Shown: in pieces, positions 27,185 to 36,186 of the stretch | Layout: every line of letters starts with the position of its first letter | How positions within the stretch are numbered: position 1 is the stretch's first letter | From: Actinomycetes bacterium | Lineage (GTDB): Bacteria > Actinomycetota > Acidimicrobiia > Acidimicrobiales > RAAP-2 | Reading direction: 5' to 3' | DNA: 64,000 nucleotides | Assembly: GCA_021791145.1 (NCBI GenBank) | Contig: JAJYXE010000014.1 | Location: 1 to 64,000 of the forward strand | Notes under the pieces: generated by a model | Database searches by the model: none | Seen by the model: only the letters and a program-made list of their open reading frames with translations | Told to the model about the DNA's origin: nothing | Translations under genes and position numbers: made by a program

Positions 27185-28750
27185 ATGGCGATGACCGAAG
27201 ACGGTCCGCGCACGCGCCGCGCGGTGCGTGAAGCGCATGGCCCCTACGGCCGGATCCAGCAGGCGGTCAACGAGCTCGACGAGCGCGTGGGCATCGCCAA
27301 GGGCGGCCGCGCGCTCCTCGACAAGATCTTCCCCGACCACTGGTCGTTCATGCTCGGGGAGGTGGCGCTCTACTCCTTCGTCGTGCTCGTCGCGACCGGG
27401 ATCTTCCTCACGCTCTACTACGTCCCGTCCAGCGCGACGGTCGTCTACCACGGGGTGTACAAGCCACTCGATGGGATGCGCATGTCCGAGGCGTACGCCT
27501 CGACGGTCAACCTCTCGTTCTCCGTGCGCGCCGGCCTCCTCATGCGCCAGGTCCACCACTGGGCCGCCGACGTCTTCGTCGGCTCGATCGTGGTCCACAT
27601 GGCACGGATCTTCTTCACCGGCGCGTTCCGCAAGCCGCGAGAGCTCAACTGGACGATCGGGATCATCCTCCTCATCCTCGCGATCTTCAACGGCTTCATC
27701 GGCTACTCCCTCCCCGACGATCTGATCTCGGGGACGGGCATCCGGATCGGCTACTCGATCCTGCTCTCGATCCCCTTCGTCGGCAGCTACCTCGCCTTCT
27801 TCCTCTTCGGCGGCCGTTATCCCGGCCACATCATCCTGGAGCGCTTCTACATCATCCACGTGCTGATCCTGCCGCTCATCATCATCGGCCTGATCGGCGC
27901 GCACCTCGGCCTCCTCGTCCGTCAGAAGCACACCCAGTTCCCCGGTGGGCGGCGGACCGAGCACAACGTCATCGGCTCGCCCCTCTTCCCGCAGTTCGCC
28001 GCCAAGACGACCGGCTTCATGCTGATGGTGACGGGCGTGCTCGGGGTGCTGGGGGGCTACGCGCAGATCAACCCCATCTGGCAGTTCGGCCCGTACGAGC
28101 CGCCGAAGATCTCCTACGCGGTCCAGCCCGACTGGTACATGGGGTGGCTGGACGGCGCCCTGCGCATCATGCCGTCGTGGCAGTGGACGGGGTGGGGGCA
28201 CACGATCCCCTGGGAGGTCTTCCTCCCGGCGGTGATCTTCCCCGGCCTCATCTTCAACATCTGCCTCGCGTGGCCGATGATCGAGCGCCGCTTCACGAAG
28301 GACTACGCGCTGCACAACCTGCTCGACCGGCCGCGTGACAGGCCGAAGCGCACGGCGGCAGGCGCGGCGATGATCGGGCTCCTCTTCACCGTCTTCGGCG
28401 CGAGCTCCACCGACGTCCTCGCGAACTACTTCCACCTCTCGTTGAACCAGGTGCTCTGGTTCTTCAGGGTGGCCGTGATCGTGGTGCCGATCGTCGTGGG
28501 TCTGGTCACCTGGAAGGTCTGCGTCGAGATGCAGCGGGTGCCGGGAGCGGTGAAGCGCAAGCGGCCGATGATCGTCTCGAGGACCTCTGCGGGCGAGTAC
28601 GTGGCCGTGCCCGCAGCCGAGCGCCCCGGCGACGAGCACCACGAGCTCGAGCCCGAGCCCGTCCCCGTGCGCATCGAGCTCGAGCCAGAGCCGGTCGGTG
28701 CCGGCACCACGCCGACGGCCGAGGCCGGCGTCCGGCGGGTCCGTCGCTAG
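27185..28750 (+). CDS. qcrB: Cytochrome b subunit of the bcc complex
   Basis: QcrB is the cytochrome b subunit, which binds two b hemes and forms the quinol sites. The 521-residue product has the long actinobacterial form. It contains heme-ligand histidines in RQVHHWAADVFVGSIVVHMARIFF and in FYIIHVLILPLIIIGLIGAHL, the Qo-site-like FIGYSLPDDLISGTG and later PDWYMGWLDGALRIMP. The C-terminal ~60 residues are acidic and Pro-rich, outside the membrane domain. ATG 27185 lies 43 bases after qcrA. It is the last gene of the rightward respiratory unit. Confidence 0.94.
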   Translation: MAMTEDGPRTRRAVREAHGPYGRIQQAVNELDERVGIAKGGRALLDKIFPDHWSFMLGEVALYSFVVLVATGIFLTLYYVPSSATVVYHGVYKPLDGMRMSEAYASTVNLSFSVRAGLLMRQVHHWAADVFVGSIVVHMARIFFTGAFRKPRELNWTIGIILLILAIFNGFIGYSLPDDLISGTGIRIGYSILLSIPFVGSYLAFFLFGGRYPGHIILERFYIIHVLILPLIIIGLIGAHLGLLVRQKHTQFPGGRRTEHNVIGSPLFPQFAAKTTGFMLMVTGVLGVLGGYAQINPIWQFGPYEPPKISYAVQPDWYMGWLDGALRIMPSWQWTGWGHTIPWEVFLPAVIFPGLIFNICLAWPMIERRFTKDYALHNLLDRPRDRPKRTAAGAAMIGLLFTVFGASSTDVLANYFHLSLNQVLWFFRVAVIVVPIVVGLVTWKVCVEMQRVPGAVKRKRPMIVSRTSAGEYVAVPAAERPGDEHHELEPEPVPVRIELEPEPVGAGTTPTAEAGVRRVRR

Positions 28751-28884
28751 CTGTCGGCGAGCGCCAGCGCCAGGCGCGGCGAGTCGCGCGGCGAGTCGCG
28801 GGGGCCGGGATGCTCGGGGCTTGGCTCGGGGCTTGGCTCGGGCGGCCCCAGGTCACCCCGATGGTGGACGCAGCCTTCTACCGG

Positions 28885-28904
28885 GCGCCCCTTCTGCCGG
28901 GCGC
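28885..28904. terminator. Bidirectional hairpin between converging qcrB and ctaF
   Basis: GCGCCC and GGGCGC pair around an eight-base loop in the 169-base space between the two converging respiratory units. The same space holds short direct repeats (ggggcttggctc twice, ggcgagtcgcg twice). The site would serve both strands. There is no T-run. Confidence 0.35.
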
Positions 28905-28919
28905 GGACGCGCGTGCGGC

Positions 28920-29357
28920 TCAGTGATTGCCACCGCGGCGGCTCTCGGCGGTGACGCCGACGAGCGCGGTGAGGATCAACGACGCGCCGATGAGCGCGAG
29001 CCACAGGCCGAAGACCAGCGCGAGCAGCAGCGCGAAGGCCCCGGAGCCGAGGATGAAGGGCCACACGCTCGACCCGGGGAACGAGTTGACCACACCGGCA
29101 CCCTCCTCGATGGTCGCGTCGCTTCGGTCCTCGGGCCGTGTGCCGACCACACGGTCCGTCCTCCCCCAGAAGAAGTACTTGTAGCCGTTGAAGCGGCGGT
29201 GCCAGAAGTAGTAGTACAACCCGGGCACGAATCCCAGGGCGGTGACGCCGACGAGCATCATCGTCCCGCCGTCCTCGTACGCGGTGAACCAGTACGAGAT
29301 GGCGATGATGCCGAAGAAGGTGCCGACGCCGAGGAGGAACGACGACTCGATCTTCAC
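28920..29357 (-). CDS. ctaF: Cytochrome c oxidase subunit IV (actinobacterial)
   Basis: CtaF is the small actinobacteria-specific fourth subunit of the aa3 oxidase. The 145-residue product has four hydrophobic helices (two near residues 5-45, two near 95-135). It starts MKIES and contains [10 protein letters not shown], a pattern shared by the family. GTG 29357 overlaps the ctaD stop in GTGA, so it is translated with ctaD. In mycobacteria ctaF follows ctaC instead; here the order is ctaC-ctaD-ctaF. Confidence 0.87.
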   Translation of the reverse strand: MKIESSFLLGVGTFFGIIAISYWFTAYEDGGTMMLVGVTALGFVPGLYYYFWHRRFNGYKYFFWGRTDRVVGTRPEDRSDATIEEGAGVVNSFPGSSVWPFILGSGAFALLLALVFGLWLALIGASLILTALVGVTAESRRGGNH

Positions 29358-31168
29358 GTCGCCGGGACCTCCCGGGCGGACCCGGTCGCGCCGTTGCCTC
29401 GACCCGGTGGACCGGCGCCGTCGCCTCCTTTGTAGGGACCGTGGCCGTTCGGATGGCCCGCGCCGCCGCCGTGGCGGATGTTGGGGGCGTCAGGGTGGTT
29501 GTAGTCCCAGGTCGGGCGCTCCGAACGGATCGTCGGGAGGTGCAGGTAGTTGTGGTGAGGCGGGGGAGAGGTGGTGAACCATTCGAGGGTGTGCCCGTCC
29601 CAGGGGTTGTCACCCGCAAGGACCGGGTAGCGCCAGGAGACCCACAGGTTGACCAGCAGGACGAAGAACGAGGCCGCGATCATGAACGATCCGATGGTCG
29701 ACGCGACGTTCCAGGACTGCCAGCCCAAATTGCTCGGATAGCTCGCCACCCTCCTCGGCATGCCCTGCAGCCCGAGGATGTACTGCGGGATGTAGGTCAC
29801 CCAGAAGCCCACGAACAAGAGCACGAAGTGCAGCTTGCCGAGACGGTCGTTCAACATCCGCCCGAACATCTTGGGATACCAGTAGTAGAGCCCGGCGAAA
29901 CCGCCGAAGACCGCCGTCCCGAGCAGCACCTGATGGAAGTGAGCCACGACGAAGTACGTTGTGTGCACGAAGAAGTCGATCGGTGGTGAGGCCAGCATGA
30001 CCCCGGTGACGCCTCCCATGAGGAAGGCGAGCAGGAAGCCGATCGACATGAGCATCGGCGTCGTGTAGACGAGCTGTCCTCGCCACATCGTGCCGATCCA
30101 GTTGAAGAACTTGATGCCGGTCGGGACGGCGATGAGGAGGCTCATCAGGGAGAAGAAGGGGAGCAGCACCGTGCCGGTGGTGAACATGTGGTGCGCCCAC
30201 ACGCCCGTCGAGAGCGCCGCGATCGTCATCGTCGCGAAGACCATTCCCTTGTAGCCGAAGACCGGCTTTCGCGAGAAGACAGGGAAGATCTCGGTGACCA
30301 TGCCGAAGTAGGGCAGGGCGAGGATGTAGACCTCGGGATGTCCGAAGAACCAGAAGAGGTTCTGCCACAGCACGGCCGATCCGCAGGCATGGATATCCAC
30401 CAGCCCGGTGACGGTGTGACAGCCCGTGACCGCATAGATCTTCGTCCCGAAGTGCCGGTCCGCGAAGAGCATGACCAGCGCGGCGGTGAGCACCGGGAAG
30501 GCGATGAGGATGAGGATGCCCGTCACCAGCATGTTCCAGGTGAAGATGGGCATGCGGAACATGGTCATGCCGGGCGCGCGCAGGTAGAAGATCGTCGCGA
30601 CGAGGTTCACACCGGTGAAGATCGCGGAGAACCCGGTGAGGACGAGCGCCATGATCCAGAGGTCCTGCCCGGCGCCTGGCGTGTAGGTGGACGTGGAGAG
30701 CGGCGCATAGGCCACCCATCCGAAGTCTGCGGCGCCTCCGGCGACGACGAACCCGAGGAGCATCATGACCGAGCCGCCGAGGTACAGCCAGTAGCTCAGG
30801 GCGTTGAGCCTCGGGAAGGCCATGTCTGGTGCGCCTACCTGGAGGGGGACGATGTAGTTCGCGAGGCCGCCGAAGGCGAACGGCCCGGCGAAGAGGTACA
30901 TCATGATGCTGCCGTGCATCGTGAACAGCTGGTTGTACTGCTGGAACGAGATGAAGGTGCCGTGCGGTGTGGTGAGCTGCACCCGGATGCCGAGGGCGAG
31001 CAGGCCGGCGATGTAGAAGAGCACGACCGAGGTGATCATGTAGCTGATGCCGATCACCTTGTGGTCCGTCGTGGTGATCCACTTCATGAGCCCGCTCGGC
31101 CCGTGCTCCTCCTCGTGGGCGTGCGCGTACTCGCCGCTCGCGATCTGCGGAATGATGACGTCGGTCAC
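29354..31168 (-). CDS. ctaD: Cytochrome c oxidase subunit I
   Basis: CtaD holds low-spin heme a and the heme a3-CuB centre where oxygen is reduced. The 604-residue product has the expected ligands: [22 protein letters not shown] with the CuB histidine cross-linked to tyrosine, WAHHMF with two CuB histidines, and VVAHFHQVL with the hemes' histidines. The K-channel region around HPEVY is intact. Twelve helices are followed by a Gly/His/Pro-rich tail of ~50 residues. GTG 31168 overlaps the ctaC stop in GTGA. Confidence 0.96.
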   Translation of the reverse strand: MTDVIIPQIASGEYAHAHEEEHGPSGLMKWITTTDHKVIGISYMITSVVLFYIAGLLALGIRVQLTTPHGTFISFQQYNQLFTMHGSIMMYLFAGPFAFGGLANYIVPLQVGAPDMAFPRLNALSYWLYLGGSVMMLLGFVVAGGAADFGWVAYAPLSTSTYTPGAGQDLWIMALVLTGFSAIFTGVNLVATIFYLRAPGMTMFRMPIFTWNMLVTGILILIAFPVLTAALVMLFADRHFGTKIYAVTGCHTVTGLVDIHACGSAVLWQNLFWFFGHPEVYILALPYFGMVTEIFPVFSRKPVFGYKGMVFATMTIAALSTGVWAHHMFTTGTVLLPFFSLMSLLIAVPTGIKFFNWIGTMWRGQLVYTTPMLMSIGFLLAFLMGGVTGVMLASPPIDFFVHTTYFVVAHFHQVLLGTAVFGGFAGLYYWYPKMFGRMLNDRLGKLHFVLLFVGFWVTYIPQYILGLQGMPRRVASYPSNLGWQSWNVASTIGSFMIAASFFVLLVNLWVSWRYPVLAGDNPWDGHTLEWFTTSPPPHHNYLHLPTIRSERPTWDYNHPDAPNIRHGGGAGHPNGHGPYKGGDGAGPPGRGNGATGSAREVPAT

Positions 31169-32127
31169 GATCCTGCTCCCCCTGTCCCGCTTGCGAGCGC
31201 TGTGCGGCTCGTCGAGCTGGCGAGCGCTTGCTTCTCAGCTGTGGAGATCGACGTGCTCGGCCCCTTCGAGCGGTGCTTGCTCACCCAGACCGCGAACTGC
31301 GACGGCGTCACCACCTTCACCCGGAAGCGCATGAGAGAGTGGTACAGGCCGCAGTACTGCGTGCACTGCCCGCGGAACGTTCCCAGTGTGTGGAGGTTGA
31401 CCGTGAACTTGTTGACGATGCCAGGCTGGGCATAGCGGCTGAAATCGAAGGCGGGCACGTAGAAGCCGTGGATGACGTCGTGGGACTGCAGGTAGATCCG
31501 CACCGTCTCGTTCTGCGGGAGGACCATCTCGGGATCCTGGAGCTCCACTCCGATGACTGTCACGTGCTTTGTTGTGTAGTGGAATTGCCAGCCCCACTGG
31601 AACCCGGTCACGGTCACCGACATCTTCGGCGCGGGAAGTGCGTCGACGTTGTTCTCGGTGACGAAGGTGAAGCCGAAGAGGATCAGGACGAAGACGACAG
31701 GGATGGCCGTGTAGATGATCTCGAGCAGCGTGTGGTACTGGGTCTGCCGGGGGATCTCGTCGGAGCGCCGCCGGTAGCGGAGCGCCGCCCACATGATGAG
31801 GACGAAGACGAAGACGAACACCGCCGCGCCGGCGATGAAGAAGCCCTGCCAGAGCTTGATGGAGTCCTGTCCCTGGGACGTGATCGGCTTGTGCGCCCCG
31901 AAGGTGGGGAGCTGGCACCCGGCGAGGAGGAGCCCCCCGGCGAGCACGAGGGCGGCGGCAAGCCATCGCGGACGACGTCCTTTGGCTCGCGGGCGCCCGT
32001 TCGTCGAGGCAGCCGATGGTTGCGAGCCAGAAGCGGTGGAGAGGCTGCCTGACGGCGACGGATCCACGGCTGGGCAGACTAGCGAACCCGCTGTGAGAAT
32101 TCGAAGTAGCAGGTCGGAGCGTTGCAA
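31165..32127 (-). CDS. ctaC: Cytochrome c oxidase subunit II, lipoprotein
   Basis: CtaC carries the binuclear CuA centre that receives electrons from QcrC. In the 320-residue product the CuA motif is [12 protein letters not shown] (Cys-x3-Cys-x3-His-x2-Met), with the other histidine in SHDVIHGF. Two membrane helices precede the cupredoxin domain. A lipobox LLAGC (about residues 67-71) after a hydrophobic stretch marks it as a lipoprotein, so it is a natural client of the lipoprotein-processing enzymes. The TTG at 32127 is the longest start; GTG 32067, which omits 20 residues, is about equally plausible. Confidence 0.93.
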   Translation of the reverse strand: MQRSDLLLRILTAGSLVCPAVDPSPSGSLSTASGSQPSAASTNGRPRAKGRRPRWLAAALVLAGGLLLAGCQLPTFGAHKPITSQGQDSIKLWQGFFIAGAAVFVFVFVLIMWAALRYRRRSDEIPRQTQYHTLLEIIYTAIPVVFVLILFGFTFVTENNVDALPAPKMSVTVTGFQWGWQFHYTTKHVTVIGVELQDPEMVLPQNETVRIYLQSHDVIHGFYVPAFDFSRYAQPGIVNKFTVNLHTLGTFRGQCTQYCGLYHSLMRFRVKVVTPSQFAVWVSKHRSKGPSTSISTAEKQALASSTSRTALASGTGGAGS

Positions 32128-32162
32128 GCCTGTGGACGACCGCGACGCGGACCTCTCGGGGG

Positions 32163-32357
32163 CTAGGAGGCTGCCGACTCGTCGTGTGCGTTCGGCGTCT
32201 CGGACGGGCTCGCTCCGTCCCTCATCCCCTTCTCGAACTCGCGCTTCGCGGAACCGAGGTTGCGAGCGAGCTTCGGGATCGCGGCGCCGCCGAACAGCAC
32301 GACCGCCACCACGATCAGGACGATGAGCAGGTCAGGCCCGAAGATGTCTGCCAGCAT
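32163..32357 (-). CDS. tatA: Twin-arginine translocase subunit TatA
   Basis: TatA polymerises around the Tat receptor to move folded proteins across the membrane. The 64-residue product has the family form: a short N-terminal membrane helix (LLIVLIVVAVVLFGG), the hinge FGGAAIPKLARNLG, and a charged amphipathic helix ending in a short acidic tail. ATG 32357 is preceded by AAGGAGA, an excellent ribosome binding site. It lies 35 bases upstream of ctaC on the same strand, so the two are probably co-transcribed. A large palindrome abuts the ribosome binding site. Confidence 0.92.
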   Translation of the reverse strand: MLADIFGPDLLIVLIVVAVVLFGGAAIPKLARNLGSAKREFEKGMRDGASPSETPNAHDESAAS

Positions 32358-32367
32358 CGCTGTCTCC

Positions 32368-32399
32368 TTGCGTCGGCAGGCACGTGCCCGCCGACGCAA
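32368..32399 (-). promoter_or_regulatory. 32-base near-perfect palindrome at the tatA ribosome binding site
   Basis: TTGCGTCGGC and GCCGACGCAA are perfect inverted arms flanking a 12-base centre that itself contains the palindrome GGCACGTGCC (32379-32388). Only one base pair in sixteen is mismatched. In the tatA transcript the right arm runs directly into AAGGAG. A folded stem would therefore sit against, and partly cover, the Shine-Dalgarno sequence. It could be a DNA operator or an RNA switch-like stem. Confidence 0.6.
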
Positions 32400-32508
32400 G
32401 GGTACTGCGTCCGGCACGCTCGCCGTACCCCGGGGGACGCCGGGAGGACATCGGGGGCACGCTGGGTGATGCCGGGAGGGCGGCGGGGGGGCAGCGGTGC
32501 TGCGGCCG

Positions 32509-33282
32509 TCAGCGCCCCTGCCAGTTGGGCCTGCGCTTCTCGGCGAAGGCGACCGCTCCTTCCAAGGCGTCCGGGGAGCTGAACACGACGCCCACCGCCT
32601 CGTCGGTGAGCCGCCAACCCTCCTCCTCGTCCGCGTCGGCGGCGCGCAGCATGACCGCCTTGGAGTGCCTCACGGCGAGCGGCGCGTTCTCCGCGATCCG
32701 CTCGGCGAGCACCAGGGCCTCGTCGAGGAGCTCGTGGCGGGGCACCACGCGGTTGACGAGGCCGAGCGCGTACGCTCGCTCAGAGTCGATCGGGTCCCCG
32801 GTCAGGGCGAGCTCGAGCGCGATCGAGAGCGGGAGGCGCTTCGGGAGGCGAAAGAGGCCTCCTGCGCCCGCGATGAGACCGCGCTTCGCCTCGGGGATCC
32901 CGAAGGTCGCATGATCTGCCGCCACCACGAGGTCGCACGAGAGCATGATCTCGAGACCGCCGGCGAGCGCCGAGCCGTTGACCGCGGCGATGAGGGGCTT
33001 GGGGAAGCTCCGCCGGGCGATCCCGCCGAACCCCCCCCTGGCGTTCATGACTGCCGCGCCCTCCCCTGCGGCGAAGGCCTTCAGGTCCATGCCCGCGGAG
33101 AAGGCCTTGTCTCCGCTGCCCGTGAGCACCACCACGAGTGCCGCAGGGTCCTCGGTGAGCTCGTCGAAGGCCGCGGCGAGCCCCTCGCTCACCGCGCCGT
33201 TGATCGCATTGCGTGCGTCGGGGCGGTTGATGGTGAGGATCTCCACGTGCCCGCGCCGCTCCCTCAGGACCTCGTCTGCCAT
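32509..33282 (-). CDS. Enoyl-CoA hydratase/isomerase family protein
   Basis: This is a 257-residue crotonase-fold protein acting on an acyl-CoA thioester. The oxyanion-hole segments are FSAGMDLKAFAA and NGSALAGGLEIMLSCD, the latter with a glutamate at a catalytic position. PEAKRGLIAGAG follows, where many hydratases have a second acidic residue near GxxPGxGG. The C-terminal EGAVAFAEKRRPNWQG is typical of the family. The exact reaction (hydratase, isomerase or dehydratase) cannot be fixed from sequence. ATG 33282 has GGAGAG upstream, and a TAGCGT hexamer (33316-33321 on this strand) could be its -10 box. It appears monocistronic. Confidence 0.87.
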   Translation of the reverse strand: MADEVLRERRGHVEILTINRPDARNAINGAVSEGLAAAFDELTEDPAALVVVLTGSGDKAFSAGMDLKAFAAGEGAAVMNARGGFGGIARRSFPKPLIAAVNGSALAGGLEIMLSCDLVVAADHATFGIPEAKRGLIAGAGGLFRLPKRLPLSIALELALTGDPIDSERAYALGLVNRVVPRHELLDEALVLAERIAENAPLAVRHSKAVMLRAADADEEEGWRLTDEAVGVVFSSPDALEGAVAFAEKRRPNWQGR

Positions 33283-33370
33283 GGCTCTCCTTCCGGTGCT
33301 CGCCGTCCGCCGGGGACGCTACTCCGCCTCGCCTCGAGACCTGCGCCCCGGGTCATGCCATGCTGTCGCC

Positions 33371-34765
33371 GTGCCCCAGCCCCTCTTCGGCCTGAGCGCC
33401 GCAGGCTACCGGCTGGAGGGGGGGTTCAACGGCCGCGGCGAACCGCAGAACAACTGGGGGGCGTGGGAACGCGCGGGGAAGGTCCGTCTCCCTGCGCCGG
33501 GGCAGCCGGGCACGTGGGAGGACCCCGGCCGAGTCCTCGACCTCGCGGCGGCAGCAGGCGCGGAGGTCCTGGCGATCTCCGTCGAATGGGCGAGAATCGA
33601 ACCGCGTCCGGGGGAGCTCGACGGATTCGCGCTCGAACGGTACGCGGCGACCTTCGCGGCGGCGGCCTCCCGCGGCATCACGCCGATCGCCGTGCTCCAT
33701 GACGTCGCCCACCCTGCATGGCTCGGCGAGGAGTTCTGGCTGACCCCCGGCGCGCCGGACCGATTCAACGACCACGTCGCGCGCGTCGTCCCACCGCTCT
33801 GCGCGTCGTGCCGCCATTGGGTGACGCTGCGCCAGCCCAACCTGGTCGCACTCGCAGGGTGGGTCGACGGCCGACACCCTCCCAGACGGATGGGCGCGTT
33901 GGCGGACGCATGGGCGGTCGTCGACAATTTCCTCACCGCGCACGTTCTCACGTACGCGACGATCCACAACCAGCAGCCAGGTGCGCAGGTCCTCCTCGGG
34001 CTCCGGGCGTCCTCGTCCTACGACTGGGACCGGCTCATGGTGGACCTCCTGTGCGCGCCCGCGCTCGGCGTCGAGCGCGAGCGGCTCGACGCGTGGATCG
34101 CGGAACGCCGCGCCCTTCACGACGCCGCGATCCCGCCGGCCGATCTGCTGGACTTGACGTGGCGACGCCTCGCCGGCGCCACGGCCCCATTCGGCTCCTG
34201 TCGCGGCCTCGCCCGTCCCTCGCCCGGGCGCGCGCCGGGGGTTGCGTACCTGTCCGCCGCTCGCGGCAGCGGACAGGCGCGGTGCGGGGCGCCCGCGTCC
34301 ACACGCCTTCCGTCCTACCCCCTCGACGCGCTGCTCGTCGTGTGGTGCCCGCCCCACGTCGCGCCGCCACGCACCGGCGCGCGCCGGGCACCACGCGCCG
34401 GCAGGCCCTGGAACACGTCCGCTCCACCTCTCGTCCGGCCCGACCCGCTGGGTCTCGCCCGGTGGTGCCGGGAGCAGGCGCGCGCCGTTCCCGGGCTCGC
34501 GCTGTGGGTCGAAGACGGCTTCGCGACGCGTGGCGCCGCGCCGCGTCCCGACGGCTGGGACCGCCGGGCCTACCTGCACGCGCAGGCGGCGGCCCTGCGG
34601 CGCGCCCATGCGATCGACGGCGTCCCGATCGGGGGCTACCTCTACTTCGCCACGCACGGTGGTGGCGATCCGACATGGCCCGACGCGGACTTCGGCCTCG
34701 GCGGTGACGCGCCGGCATTCCGGCATCTCGTCACCGGCGATTCGCCTGCGCCGGGCTCGTCCTGA
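33371..34765 (+). CDS. GH1-like (beta-glucosidase fold) protein with altered active site
   Basis: The 464-residue product resembles glycoside hydrolase family 1. LFGLSAAGYRLEGGFN matches the N-terminal FLWGVATSAYQIEG block, SVEWARIEPRPGELD matches SxxWxRI.P.G, and GYLYFATHGGGDPTWPDADFGL aligns with GYfxWSLxDNFEW..GfxxrFGL. The catalytic TxNEP motif reads TLRQP, so the acid/base glutamate is Gln155 and the preceding Asn is Arg. The nucleophile motif TENG reads VEDG, keeping Glu381. A Pro/Ala/Arg-rich segment (about residues 275-350) interrupts the barrel. It may be a non-hydrolytic relative or use another acid. The start is GTG 33371. Confidence 0.7.
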   Translation: MPQPLFGLSAAGYRLEGGFNGRGEPQNNWGAWERAGKVRLPAPGQPGTWEDPGRVLDLAAAAGAEVLAISVEWARIEPRPGELDGFALERYAATFAAAASRGITPIAVLHDVAHPAWLGEEFWLTPGAPDRFNDHVARVVPPLCASCRHWVTLRQPNLVALAGWVDGRHPPRRMGALADAWAVVDNFLTAHVLTYATIHNQQPGAQVLLGLRASSSYDWDRLMVDLLCAPALGVERERLDAWIAERRALHDAAIPPADLLDLTWRRLAGATAPFGSCRGLARPSPGRAPGVAYLSAARGSGQARCGAPASTRLPSYPLDALLVVWCPPHVAPPRTGARRAPRAGRPWNTSAPPLVRPDPLGLARWCREQARAVPGLALWVEDGFATRGAAPRPDGWDRRAYLHAQAAALRRAHAIDGVPIGGYLYFATHGGGDPTWPDADFGLGGDAPAFRHLVTGDSPAPGSS

Positions 34766-34773
34766 CACGGCGA

Positions 34774-34833
34774 CGGTCCGTTGCCTGGCGCCGGCCGGTC
34801 TCCCCGGCAAGGAGGTGGCAGGTCAGCGGACCG
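34774..34833. terminator. Nested inverted repeats between converging genes
   Basis: CGGTCCG (34774-34780) pairs with CGGACCG (34827-34833), enclosing TTGCC (34781-34785) and GGCAA (34806-34810). It lies where the GH1-like gene and the alpha/beta hydrolase gene converge. The large loop makes terminator function uncertain. Confidence 0.25.
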
Positions 34834-35923
34834 AGCGAAGCACGGTGCGGGGCACCGAACGTGCAGACAGCTCGCGCCCGCGCGTGCCGACCGCGGCCAC
34901 GAAGCGCCGGCCGCTGTCCAGGCGGGTGAGCACGTCAGCCTGTCCCTGGGGGCGGGCCAGCATCCACGAGTGGCCCCCGGGCACCCACTGCACGGCCGTG
35001 CGGGCGCAGCCGGCGAACTCCTCGGCAGTTGGCGTGCCCACGACGTGGTCGAACGATCCCCACTCGGCGAGCATCGGCACGCCGGCCTCCGCGAGCACGC
35101 CGACCGCGTCGCGCAGGTCGACGGTCAGGAGCATCGCCCCGATGGGCAGGGTGAGCCCCATGGTGCGGACGTTGTGGCGCACGTCCGGGAGGACCGAGAG
35201 GAACGTCGCCATCCTGCCGAGGAGCAGATCGGGAGTGTCCGCGACGAAGGCCGCGAAGAGGTCTGCGAACGGCGCCATGTTGGGCGAGAGGACGCCCATG
35301 AGGGTCTGGACCGCGCCGTGGCGGTCACGCCAGGCGGGGGTCGCGACGCCGTCGCGGTAGACGATGCCGAGCGTCCCCTCGGGTCGCTCGTGGGCGTACT
35401 GCACGGCGACCGCGCCCCCCATCGAGTGGCCGAGCAGAACCACCGGTCCAGCGCCTAGATGGTCGACGACGTGCGCGACCTGTTCCGCCAACGCGCCGAT
35501 CGAGACTTCGTGCCAGCCGAGCGGGTCGCTGCCTCCGAAGCCGGGGAGACAAGGGTTCACCACCCGCCAGCCGAGCCTCTCGGCGAGGCACACGCTCTCG
35601 GGCCAGTACATCCGGCCCCCTGCGAAGTAGCCGTGCACGTTGACCGCCCAGACGGGCGGGCTCTGCGGACCGTCGGGGCCGTGGGCGTCCTCGTTGTCGG
35701 AGACCGCGTAGCGGAGATGCCTCGTCCCGACGTGGAGCACTCCCGGCACCATCCGGACTCCGGTCCGCCGACGGCGGACCCACCCCCACGGCGAGGTGAT
35801 CGCACGTGCCGGGGACGTGACGGCGCGCGCCGGTGACGCGATCGCCGACCTCAGCGCGCCGAGCCCAAGCCGGGCAGTGTCCCACATCGAGCTGTCAGCC
35901 TCGGGCGCCGTCGCCGCGGTCAT
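34823..35923 (-). CDS. Alpha/beta hydrolase
   Basis: A serine hydrolase of the alpha/beta fold, with unknown substrate. The nucleophile elbow is GHSMGGAV, the oxyanion region is NVHGYFAGG, the acid is in EWGSFDHVVG and the histidine in PGGHSWM. All three triad positions are thus present in the right order. The lid region between elbow and acid is hydrophobic. There is no signal peptide; the first ~60 residues are Ala/Arg/Ser-rich with the repeated SPARA(I/V)TSP. I prefer ATG 35923; GTG 35944 would add seven residues. A consensus-like promoter lies about 100 bases upstream. Confidence 0.8.
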   Translation of the reverse strand: MTAATAPEADSSMWDTARLGLGALRSAIASPARAVTSPARAITSPWGWVRRRRTGVRMVPGVLHVGTRHLRYAVSDNEDAHGPDGPQSPPVWAVNVHGYFAGGRMYWPESVCLAERLGWRVVNPCLPGFGGSDPLGWHEVSIGALAEQVAHVVDHLGAGPVVLLGHSMGGAVAVQYAHERPEGTLGIVYRDGVATPAWRDRHGAVQTLMGVLSPNMAPFADLFAAFVADTPDLLLGRMATFLSVLPDVRHNVRTMGLTLPIGAMLLTVDLRDAVGVLAEAGVPMLAEWGSFDHVVGTPTAEEFAGCARTAVQWVPGGHSWMLARPQGQADVLTRLDSGRRFVAAVGTRGRELSARSVPRTVLRSVR

Positions 35924-36026
35924 CGCTGCGGTCCTCGCCTCCACCGGAACCGCCCACGGTCTTCACCCATGTCACCCCCGAGCCCACCGCCCAGCGTCCT
36001 GCGAGCGTTTGCAACGATGCGAGACG

Positions 36027-36057
36027 ACGCTACACGGCGCGCGGCGAGGAATGTCAA
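36027..36057 (-). promoter_or_regulatory. Candidate sigma-70-type promoter for the alpha/beta hydrolase
   Basis: On the minus strand TTGACA (36057-36052) matches the -35 consensus exactly, and TAGCGT (36032-36027) fits the actinobacterial TANNNT -10 form. The spacer is 19 bases. A direct repeat AGGAATGT twice surrounds the -35 box. Transcription would start about 97 bases before the hydrolase ATG. Confidence 0.45.
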
Positions 36058-36144
36058 GGAATGTGCGGACCCAGAGCCGCCACGGTGGTGCTCACCGGGA
36101 CGGTGCTTCCCGCCGCGCGCGGTGCTTCCGCCCCGGACGGCGCT

Positions 36145-36183
36145 CCCCATCGCGCGCGGCGCTTCCCGCCGCGCGCGATGGGG
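36145..36183 (-). terminator. Strong 16-bp hairpin after the ABC permease gene
   Basis: CCCCATCGCGCGCGGC and GCCGCGCGCGATGGGG form a perfect 16-base-pair stem around the loop GCTTCCC, ending four bases from the permease stop codon. It is the most stable hairpin I found in the window. There is no T-run, so it would be a GC-only terminator or a 3'-end stabiliser of the ABC transporter mRNA. Confidence 0.6.
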
Positions 36184-36186
36184 GCG

